DNA of 6,115 nucleotides from Candidatus Dormiibacterota bacterium (GTDB lineage: Bacteria; Chloroflexota; Dormibacteria; Aeolococcales; Aeolococcaceae). The notes beneath the pieces are model-generated. The model was not told where the DNA came from. It searched no databases and worked only from the letters and a program-made list of their open reading frames with translations. The stretch lies in NCBI GenBank assembly GCA_027451645.1, contig DAIDIX010000111.1:1-6115 (forward strand), given 5' to 3'. The first letter of the stretch is position 1. Every line of letters begins with the position of its first letter. Of this stretch, positions 1 to 5,878 are shown piece after piece. A program made the translations under genes and the position numbers.

Positions 1-2164
1 TAGCTCCTGCTGCTACCGTGACACTGACTGCGGACGAGGTGCTTCCACTGTATGTGCCATCTCCTGAATAGGAGGCTGTGATGGAATGCACTCCAGCTGC
101 AAGTGCAGCTGTGGAGAAGGTAGCGCTTCCTCCACTCAGCGATGCAGTGCCAAGGGTCGTGGTGCCATCAGCAAAGGTCACTGTGCCGGTTGGTGATGGC
201 ACATTGATCCCTGCTGTCACGGAAGCTGTGAAGCTCACACTGTTTCCAAGCTGCGGAGTGCCAGTACTTGCAGTGAGACCAAGACTCGTTGGTGCCTCTG
301 AAATGCTCACACCTGTCGCAGCTGAAGTGCTTGCTGCATCATCAGCATTTCCTGCAAATGCTGCAGTGATGGAATGCGTTCCCACTCCAAGCGTGCCGAG
401 GGAGAGCGTCGCTACTCCCTGGGAGTTGAGCAGTGCGCTTCCGAGGACTGTTGTGCCATCCGCAAAGGTCACACTTCCCGACGATACAGCTGCCCCCGAG
501 GCATCAGTGACAGTTGCTGATGCACTGATGACAGTGCCGTAGGTTCCCGATGTTGCTGAGAGCGACAGTACAGTGCCTGTTGCAAGTTTCGTTACTGTCA
601 GGGTGAGTGGTGCGGACGTTGATGCACCATCTGTTCCGGATCCCGAGTAGGTGGCAGTGATGGAGTATGTTCCCGGTGCGAGAGTGGAGAGTGTCAGTGA
701 GGCTGATCCGTTCGATCCCACTGATGCTGTTCCAAGGGTGGCTGATCCATTCGCGAATGTCACTGAGCCTGTTGTCACTGCACTTCCTCCACTGCCCGTG
801 ATCTGCGCAGTGAGTGTTATCTGTGTGCCATAGGAAGCTGTGGATGGAGATGCACTAAGAGCTACTGTTGTTGGTATGACGGTTATCGTCTCCGCGTATG
901 AAGGTGATGTGCTTCCTCCATAGTTGCCATCCCCGCTGTACTCAGCAGTGACTGCATGTGCTCCAACTGCAAGTGCTGCTGTGGTCAGCGATGCCTTTCC
1001 CTGCGAGGTTAGGCTTCCTGTGCCAATGAGGGAGGAGCCGTCATAGAATGCAACGGAGCCGGTAGGCGAAGTGGCATTGAGCGTTGGCTGTACTGCAGCA
1101 GTGAATGTCACTGCAGATCCAACTGTGGCAGTAGATGACGATGCAGTGAGCGAAGTGCTAGTTGCTGCATGGGCAACAGTCACAGTGATGGGAGATGCAG
1201 CTGAGGCAGCAAAATCTGCATTTCCTGCGTAGCTTGCTCCAACTGCATGACTTCCCACAGCAAGTGCTGCAGGGAGACTGATGCTTGCAGTGCCAGCACT
1301 CGAGAGTGCTGCTGTGCCTGCTGCAGTTCCATCGACTGTGAAGGTGACAGTGCCGGTTGGGGAGATGGCACTGCCAAGTGCACTCGCTGCAGCAGTAACG
1401 GTCACTGGGGATCCCCACGTGGGACTTGCTGGTGACGAGGAGAGTGCAAGGGATGTTGATGCCTGTGACACGGTAACTGTTGTGACAGGTGAAGTGCTCG
1501 CCTCAAATCCCTGATCACCGCTGTACGAGGCCGTGATGGCATTGCTGCCGAGCGGGAGTGTGTCCACTGTTGTGGACACACTCCACCCGCTGACAGCCAC
1601 GGTCGCAATGCTCGTGCTTCCATCCAGGAACGTCATTGTTCCTGTTGGTGTCGCACTCGTTCCTGTACCGGTGCCAATCTGTGCAGTCAATGTCTCGTCA
1701 GCACCATATGGGGGTAATGCTTGTGATGCTGACAGGACAACCCACGTGGGATTTGCCTGCACAGATTCAACGAATGTTGCAGAAGCGCTGGGGTCGTACG
1801 TCGATGTGCCGTTGTACACAGCACTGATGTCATAGGAGCCGATGGGCAGGTTCGAAACTGTGAGTATTGCATATCCCGATGAATCAAGACCCACAGTTCC
1901 AAGATCAGAATTGCCATTGTAGAAGGTGACGGTTCCCACTGTGACTGGAGTGCCTGACGAGGTAGTTACCGATGCAATGAGCTCAATGGTCGAGCCGTAG
2001 TACGCAGGATCGAGTGTGGTGGTCGTATATGTATTGGTCGCTGAGCCTGCAACTGCAGTGCTTGCTCCGTACACGATGAGGGCAGCACAGGCTCCAAGTG
2101 CACCTACAATGCGCATGCACTTCGCGAGCCACTGACGTTGCGACTGCAAATCTCGTCCAACCAC
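1..2164 (-). CDS. Secreted multi-domain bacterial Ig-like repeat protein, C-terminus beyond the window
   Basis: I translated the minus strand by hand from 2164 to the left edge: 721 codons, no stop, so the gene continues outside. After a signal peptide come at least seven tandem Ig-like domains of 95-98 residues. They share the pattern PTGTVTF-x-DG, then LGTA, then LxxGxHxIxAxYxGD and STS near the end. This matches the bacterial Ig-like group 3 fold (Big_3_5 type, known family), common in surface adhesins and exported scaffold proteins. The composition is Thr/Ser/Ala/Gly rich and almost free of lysine, as in extracellular beta-sandwich arrays. The start is uncertain. GTG at 2164 has a good ribosome site (GGGGTGAT, 2168-2175) and gives MVGRDLQSQRQ before the hydrophobic core. 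ATG at 2116 gives a compact 23-residue signal peptide but has no visible ribosome site. Cleavage after AVA (residue 39 from the GTG) is likely. No anchor, catalytic domain or sorting signal is visible; those would be in the missing C-terminus. The ligand is unknown. It lies downstream of the sensor kinase in the same orientation. Confidence 0.88.
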   Translation of the reverse strand, partial: MVGRDLQSQRQWLAKCMRIVGALGACAALIVYGASTAVAGSATNTYTTTTLDPAYYGSTIELIASVTTSSGTPVTVGTVTFYNGNSDLGTVGLDSSGYAILTVSNLPIGSYDISAVYNGTSTYDPSASATFVESVQANPTWVVLSASQALPPYGADETLTAQIGTGTGTSATPTGTMTFLDGSTSIATVAVSGWSVSTTVDTLPLGSNAITASYSGDQGFEASTSPVTTVTVSQASTSLALSSSPASPTWGSPVTVTAAASALGSAISPTGTVTFTVDGTAAGTAALSSAGTASISLPAALAVGSHAVGASYAGNADFAASAASPITVTVAHAATSTSLTASSSTATVGSAVTFTAAVQPTLNATSPTGSVAFYDGSSLIGTGSLTSQGKASLTTAALAVGAHAVTAEYSGDGNYGGSTSPSYAETITVIPTTVALSASPSTASYGTQITLTAQITGSGGSAVTTGSVTFANGSATLGTASVGSNGSASLTLSTLAPGTYSITATYSGSGTDGASTSAPLTLTVTKLATGTVLSLSATSGTYGTVISASATVTDASGAAVSSGSVTFADGTTVLGSALLNSQGVATLSLGTLGVGTHSITAAFAGNADDAASTSAATGVSISEAPTSLGLTASTGTPQLGNSVSFTASVTAGINVPSPTGTVTFADGTTTLGTASLSGGSATFSTAALAAGVHSITASYSGDGTYSGSTSSAVSVTVAAGA
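11..2038 (-). repeat. Seven tandem Ig-like domain repeats, unit about 294 bp
   Basis: The domain units, in order of translation, are 2038-1754, 1753-1460, 1459-1166, 1165-872, 871-587, 586-293 and 292 to about 11. Units 2, 3, 4 and 6 are exactly 294 bp (98 residues); units 1 and 5 are 285 bp. Each starts near a T/P-T-x-L-x-x-S strand and ends with a V-T-V strand followed by a short linker. The units are clearly diverged, but nucleotide identity persists in patches. For example, 162-181 and 453-472 differ at a single position and sit 291 bp apart, in the sixth and seventh units. The array probably continues beyond the left edge. Confidence 0.85.
2048..2164 (-). other. Probable Sec signal peptide of the Ig-like protein
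   Basis: From the GTG start there is a 20-residue basic N-region containing R4, R10, K15 and R18. A hydrophobic core (VGALGACAALIVYGA, residues 20-34) and a small-residue cleavage motif STAVA-GS at residues 35-41 follow. Signal peptidase I cleavage after A39 is the simplest reading. An LGAC string at residues 23-26 resembles a lipobox, but the hydrophobic stretch continues well past the cysteine, so a lipoprotein is less likely. If the ATG at 2116 is the true start, the same signal begins at residue 17 of this numbering. Confidence 0.7.
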
Positions 2165-2329
2165 TGCATCACCCCATGACGCTGATGTGGAGATCGTACC
2201 ATCGATCGTTCCACGATACGTGGCGTTGCTGTGACACCCCCGTAACGAACCATCAGAGTGCCCACAAAGCCGTTACATGGTAAGGAATTTCGGCACTGTG
2301 GAGGAGAACGTGCGTGTCACATCACAATG
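2165..2329 (-). promoter_or_regulatory. Spacer between the sensor kinase and the Ig-like gene, with nested inverted repeats
   Basis: This 165-bp non-coding gap holds an outer inverted repeat with perfect 8-bp arms, TGTGACAC at 2230-2237 and GTGTCACA at 2314-2321. An inner pair, GTAACG at 2242-2247 and CGTTAC at 2271-2276, lies between them. A third short dyad, CCACG-ATA-CGTGG, lies at 2211-2223. Read on the minus strand this would be the leader of the Ig-like gene. A weak -10-like TACGAT occurs at 2198-2193 without a convincing -35. No run of T follows any stem, so I do not call a terminator. A promoter or structured leader is possible but unproven. Confidence 0.35.
2168..2175 (-). promoter_or_regulatory. 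Ribosome binding site supporting the GTG start of the Ig-like gene
   Basis: On the minus strand GGGGTGAT precedes GTG (2164-2162) by a three-base gap (GCA). It resembles the anti-16S complement GGAGGTGAT. The gap after the T is short, but measured from the GGGG core the spacing is about seven bases, which is normal. The alternative ATG at 2116 has no purine-rich stretch in front of it. This favours the longer protein. Confidence 0.45.
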
Positions 2330-4705
2330 TCACGAATCGGTTGCACAGGGCCAGAGTACATCGACTGTCGTTCCGTTGTCAGGAGTACTGGAGATGCTGA
2401 TCGTTGCGTCCTGTGCCTCAGCGAGCCGCTGTGCAAGCGAAAGGCCCATGCCCATGCCCCCATAGCTCCGTGTCTTCGAATTGTTCTCCTGATAGAACTG
2501 TTCAAAGACATGAGGCAGTGCATCCTTGGAAATGCCAATGCCATGGTCTGTGACTGCAATGCGGCATGTGTTTCCTTCACGACTGCCAACCACGTCAACC
2601 GTTCCCGCCTCATTGCTGAACTTGATTGCATTGTGGACGATAGCCCTGATGACCTGTTCAAACCGCTGGGCCTCAGCCTGTACCTTGAGATCCGATGGAC
2701 ATGCAAGATGCACATCGATCTTGAGATCCGACTGGAATAGGCCCTTGGCATCATCAATGGCCTGTACCAATGCAGGTTTCAGTGCAATGGCAGTCGGCCG
2801 AACAGTCAAGGTATCCGCACTCAGGAGCGAGAAATCAACGAGTGTCTGCACGATATCGTTGAGCTGGCGGCTGTAGACATTGAGCTCACGGATGAGATTC
2901 TTCTTCATGGAATCATCCCATGCATCCCAGCCGAGTTCCATGAGCTCTGACTGTCCCATGATTGTCATGACTGGAGTACGCATCTCATGCTGGACAGTAG
3001 AGAGGAAGTCCGACTTCAGCTTGTCGAGTTCTCGAAGGCGCTCGACAGTGGCACGCTCCTGCTCATAGAGATTTGTGTTCTCAAAGGCTATCGCTGCATA
3101 GTTCGCAAGGGCTGCAAGTGCCCGTGCATCCGTATCACTGAGATCCTTTGGGGACTGGACAGCTATTGCACCCCGAACAACATTCTGGAACACCATGGAG
3201 AAGAGATGGATGGACATGTCGTTGTATGTCGTGGTCACCATGCTCTCATGGGAAAGTTCATCGAGCAGATTCCCCGGGAGACCTGGCAGGAGAGTTGAGG
3301 AACCTGCAATGCATACAGGTTCAGTGGACTGCCCACTCGTTCGCCCAATCTGGAAGAGTGCACAGCTGCTTCCTTCACCGACAATGCGCTCTGCTGCACG
3401 GATGACAGCCTCTCCAAGGCGCTCCTCACCAGTTGTCGTTGTGGTGAGCGCCTGGGATACATCACGCAGTCTCGTGAGTGAAGCATCAATGTGATGGATG
3501 TAGTCGGAAAGCTGTCCCCGCATGACATTGACATTGTCTGCAAGCTCCCCGAGTTCATCATTGGAGATGTGGGGCACTTCAGTTGCAAGATCCCCTTCAG
3601 CAATCTTCCTTACACTCTGCTCAAGAACTGCAATTGGCCGTCCCACAAACCTGTGGACAAATAGGAGCACTCCGAAGGTTGTTACGAGGATCCCCACAAG
3701 TGCAAGTCCAAGAATGAGAAGGTCATCCTGCACTTGGCTCCCTGCGAAATCCGATACTGGTACCTCCACTCCCACATATCCCACGATCGGGGCCGCAGTT
3801 GCTGAGCCCGGACCTGCAACCGCAACAAAGCTCCCAGCAGTGTTCCCAGTACCTGAACGGGTATACAGGGCACTGAAGCTGTCCACATTCGGGTGATACT
3901 GGCCTGCAAGAGAGGTGGGAAGAGGAGCTGCACTCGTACGGATCGTGGTGCATGAGGAAGTCGTGCAGCGGGGCCGAAGAATGTATCCCTGCTTTCCGAC
4001 GAAGTACACGAAGCTTGTCTGATACTGTCCGACAATGCTTGAGTACAGGTGGAGCTGATAGGGAAGCGGTGCGATGTAGACAAGTGCACCAAGAATGCTT
4101 GATGCTGAGCATCCAGGCACTGGAAGCCTGACCGGCAGTGGACAGATGGGAATCGCTACATCGTATGCCGGCTCCGTGTTGCCGAGAAACTCCACTCCCT
4201 CAACACTCGTGCCCTGCAGCGCCTGGGATGTGGAGGCATCCTTCGCAGTGAGGGAGGGATTGCCCGTTGGAACTGTGGAGTACACGACATTTCCTTCCCT
4301 GTTGAAGACCATGATGTACTCACCAGGCAGCTGCAGTCTCACTGTCCCCGAGAGTGCCGTGGATACTGCTTCAGTCGCATTCGATGTCCCTGTGAGAGGA
4401 AGCTGAACACCCTGAATGACATCGGGAAGTGCAACAATCTGCTGCGCTGCGAACTGTTCCTGGGGAGTCGTGATGTTCTGGAGTACGCCCCGGATGACAT
4501 GTGCCCTGTTATCCGCATTCGACAAAGCTGCAGAATTCGTCTGATTGTTCCGGCTGACAATGATTGCGCTCGTGATTCCCAGGATGAGCACAAGCGACAG
4601 CGTGATGCCCGCAATGAGAAGCTTCGTAGCAAAGCTCATGCCAATTCGGTGCTGCTCATGTCCAGCTGCTGGAGATCCCATGCCACACAGAATACGACGG
4701 ATCAC
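2330..4705 (-). CDS. Membrane sensor histidine kinase: extracellular sensor, HAMP, GAF, HisKA, HATPase
   Basis: This is a 791-residue two-component sensor kinase. It should autophosphorylate a histidine in response to an external or redox/small-molecule cue and pass the phosphate to a response regulator. Visible parts in order: first membrane helix about 27-50; an extracellular domain about 51-325, of Cache-like size and layout; second membrane helix about 327-352; HAMP about 353-405; a GAF-like domain about 408-545 ending in a linking helix; the HisKA H-box QHEMRTP with phospho-acceptor H573; N-box HNAIKFS with N692; G1 box DHGIGI at 720-725; F-box FEQF at 734-737; G2 box GGMGMG at 749-754. 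All catalytic boxes are intact. The sensor region has four cysteines (C188, C199, C247, C252). There is no receiver domain and no response regulator in the window, so its partner is unknown. The start is GTG at 4705, with in-frame ATGs at 4681 and 4639. None has a strong ribosome site, and the 4639 start would still keep the first membrane helix. It is divergent from the exonuclease and upstream of the Ig-like gene. Confidence 0.9.
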   Translation of the reverse strand: MIRRILCGMGSPAAGHEQHRIGMSFATKLLIAGITLSLVLILGITSAIIVSRNNQTNSAALSNADNRAHVIRGVLQNITTPQEQFAAQQIVALPDVIQGVQLPLTGTSNATEAVSTALSGTVRLQLPGEYIMVFNREGNVVYSTVPTGNPSLTAKDASTSQALQGTSVEGVEFLGNTEPAYDVAIPICPLPVRLPVPGCSASSILGALVYIAPLPYQLHLYSSIVGQYQTSFVYFVGKQGYILRPRCTTSSCTTIRTSAAPLPTSLAGQYHPNVDSFSALYTRSGTGNTAGSFVAVAGPGSATAAPIVGYVGVEVPVSDFAGSQVQDDLLILGLALVGILVTTFGVLLFVHRFVGRPIAVLEQSVRKIAEGDLATEVPHISNDELGELADNVNVMRGQLSDYIHHIDASLTRLRDVSQALTTTTTGEERLGEAVIRAAERIVGEGSSCALFQIGRTSGQSTEPVCIAGSSTLLPGLPGNLLDELSHESMVTTTYNDMSIHLFSMVFQNVVRGAIAVQSPKDLSDTDARALAALANYAAIAFENTNLYEQERATVERLRELDKLKSDFLSTVQHEMRTPVMTIMGQSELMELGWDAWDDSMKKNLIRELNVYSRQLNDIVQTLVDFSLLSADTLTVRPTAIALKPALVQAIDDAKGLFQSDLKIDVHLACPSDLKVQAEAQRFEQVIRAIVHNAIKFSNEAGTVDVVGSREGNTCRIAVTDHGIGISKDALPHVFEQFYQENNSKTRSYGGMGMGLSLAQRLAEAQDATISISSTPDNGTTVDVLWPCATDS

Positions 4706-4855
4706 ACTGCAGGAGATGCATTGCCTCTGAGTTTCCCGACTGCGACGTACAATGCATCAGGATGCGATAGGGCACGCAAGACCCAAACGTACCATAAACA
4801 GCAACGGAAAGTCACCCCCTTTTCGAAGGTACTGTCGCTTTCGTACAGTACCCAT
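4706..4855. promoter_or_regulatory. Divergent promoter region between sensor kinase and exonuclease
   Basis: This 150-bp non-coding gap must hold the promoters of both the minus-strand kinase and the plus-strand exonuclease. On the plus strand TACAGT (4844-4849) is the best -10-like hexamer near the exonuclease. It ends six bases before the ATG, which would give a leaderless message. A second -10-like TACAAT lies at 4748-4753, but the TTGCCT at 4721-4726 is too far from it (21-bp spacer) for a standard pair. On the minus strand no clear -35/-10 pair stands out for the kinase. The strongest element is the dyad at 4828-4852. Confidence 0.5.
4828..4852. promoter_or_regulatory. Perfect inverted repeat, candidate operator at the exonuclease start
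   Basis: The arms GGTACTGT (4828-4835) and ACAGTACC (4845-4852) are perfect reverse complements separated by nine bases. The dyad ends three bases before the ATG at 4856 and covers the -10-like TACAGT, so a bound repressor would block transcription of the exonuclease. The core half-sites TACTGT/ACAGTA equal those of the gammaproteobacterial LexA box, but that box has an eight-base gap, so LexA identity is only a suggestion. It cannot be a terminator for the kinase, which is transcribed away from it. Confidence 0.55.
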
Positions 4856-5839
4856 ATGAAGAACTTCGTGGCCTTCGATCTCGAAACCACTGGTTTCGAT
4901 CCACGGAAAGCCTCAATCATCGAGATTGGTGCAATCCGCTTCGATCGCTTCGGGCATGAGCTGGGACGTCTGTCTCTCCTCATCGATCCTGGCGGACCCA
5001 TCCCGGACGTCGTTTCCAAACTCACGCACATACGTGATGAGGATGTACGTGGAGGCTTCACCCAGGAGGAGGCTGTCCGCATCCTGCTCGACTTCTGCAA
5101 GGACGATTACATCGTTGGTCACGGCGTCTCCTTCGATGTAGGCTTCTGCCAGGCAATTGTGAAAGGGGCCTTTGAAAAGTCCATTGTCTTCGACACGCAG
5201 AAGATTGCACAAAAGCTCTACACACCGGTCGAGACGATCCCGAACATCGAGACGCTAACTGAACTCCTCGTGAACAAGAAGCGCATTCCGGAAGGTACAT
5301 ATACCCTCCCTGCACTCACCAAGCAGCTTATCGACAACAATCTTGTCCCGGCTGGCCAGTACACGTTCGAAGAGCTTGCACAGACCTGCATTGACAAGAA
5401 GCTTGTACAGCGCGGTCGGTATACACTTGAAAACCTTGCCAAACTCGTGGGTGCTCGACATACGAACCCGCACCGCGCCTGGAGCGATGCACAGGCAACA
5501 GCCTCCCTCTTCCGGAAACTCCTCAAACGCGCACATGAGCTGCCGAATGAAGAAATTTCCGCCTTCCGTGCAGATACCGATGTGCAGCAGAATCCCTCGC
5601 TCCGTGAGTTCTTCACGAACCTTGTGAGCCTCAAACGTCCAGCACCGGGCGTGCATCACGGAGATACTCCTGCACCTTCAGAAGCTCCACGGAAAGGAGG
5701 ACGACGTCCAAAGCGCACTGTGTACCGCCGCTGTCCCCCCGCCCTCATGCACCATGTCGTTGCAAAGCGGAAGATTGGCCAGCCACCGAAGCGGATTGCG
5801 CTTCGCTCCCACGCAGGAACTGCCGGGAGAAGTCTCTAG
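4856..5839 (+). CDS. DEDDh-family (DnaQ-like) 3'-5' exonuclease with an internal repeat insertion
   Basis: This 327-residue protein should remove nucleotides from the 3' end of DNA or RNA using two metal ions, in proofreading, repair or nucleic-acid turnover. All DEDDh residues are visible: ExoI FDLETTG with D8 and E10; ExoII GHGVSFD with D94; the FDT motif at 112-114; ExoIII HRAWSD with H206 and D211. Between FDT and ExoIII, where the family usually has one short helical segment, there are three tandem 20-residue repeats (131-190) leading into the usual segment (191-202). The C-terminal tail, about 258-327, is Pro/Lys/Arg rich, likely disordered and suited to nucleic-acid binding. There is no polymerase, helicase or GIY-YIG domain. 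I chose the ATG at 4856 because the DEDDh fold begins there. The frame stays open upstream to 4499, but that part runs antisense to the kinase. No ribosome site precedes the ATG, and a leaderless message from TACAGT is possible. The gene precedes gcvT by 39 bp. The substrate is not predictable. Confidence 0.88.
   Translation: MKNFVAFDLETTGFDPRKASIIEIGAIRFDRFGHELGRLSLLIDPGGPIPDVVSKLTHIRDEDVRGGFTQEEAVRILLDFCKDDYIVGHGVSFDVGFCQAIVKGAFEKSIVFDTQKIAQKLYTPVETIPNIETLTELLVNKKRIPEGTYTLPALTKQLIDNNLVPAGQYTFEELAQTCIDKKLVQRGRYTLENLAKLVGARHTNPHRAWSDAQATASLFRKLLKRAHELPNEEISAFRADTDVQQNPSLREFFTNLVSLKRPAPGVHHGDTPAPSEAPRKGGRRPKRTVYRRCPPALMHHVVAKRKIGQPPKRIALRSHAGTAGRSL
5246..5461 (+). repeat. Tandem 60-bp (20-residue) repeats inside the exonuclease
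   Basis: Residues 131-150, 151-170 and 171-190 align without gaps at a period of exactly 20. Each has the pattern xxxLxxxxxxxxxxxxGxYT, a short amphipathic helix, a polar K/N-rich turn (NKKRI, DNNLV, DKKLV) and a terminal G-x-Y-T. A partial fourth copy, LENLAKLVGARH (191-202), is the normal DEDDh segment before ExoIII. At the DNA level the copies (5246-5305, 5306-5365, 5366-5425, partial 5426-5461) are well diverged, so the expansion is old and retained rather than a recent slippage event. Confidence 0.8.
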
Positions 5840-5878
5840 CAGCTGACTGTCGGCAGAGGTGCCCTTTCAGGCGATACG
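5840..5878 (+). other. Short intergenic gap between exonuclease and gcvT
   Basis: Only 39 bases separate the two same-strand genes, with no stem followed by a T run and no clear promoter pair, so co-transcription is likely. AGGCG at 5869-5873, five bases before the ATG at 5879, is the best available ribosome site for gcvT. A better purine run, AGAGGTG at 5855-5861, is too far upstream to serve that start. Confidence 0.5.

Noticed and set aside
78..542. Plus-strand open frames across 78-542 and elsewhere in 1-2100
   Set aside because: They are antisense to the Ig-like array. Their repeated VPSAKVT-type strings are just the complement of the repeat units, and they have no ribosome sites or family resemblance.
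1414..1423. Ten-base palindrome CCCACGTGGG, found also at 1741-1750
   Set aside because: Both copies encode a P-T-W segment inside Ig units of the coding region. They lie at different positions within their units and have no regulatory context.
2087..2098. Lipobox-like LGAC in the signal peptide of the Ig-like protein
   Set aside because: Only a short hydrophobic stretch precedes the cysteine and a longer one follows it, so signal peptidase I cleavage after AVA fits better.
2230..2321. TGTGA/TCACA strings suggesting a CRP-type site
   Set aside because: The half-sites are 76 bases apart instead of six, so they do not form the known operator.
4499..4855. N-terminal extension of the exonuclease frame back to an ATG at 4499
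   Set aside because: It overlaps the start of the sensor kinase on the other strand, has a low-order basic composition, and the DEDDh fold starts exactly at the ATG at 4856.
4702..5100. Minus-strand open frame opposite the exonuclease start
   Set aside because: It is antisense to the clear DEDDh motifs and has no recognisable domain or start signals.
5840..5878. Possible terminator between the exonuclease and gcvT
   Set aside because: No stem followed by a T run can be drawn in the 39-base gap.
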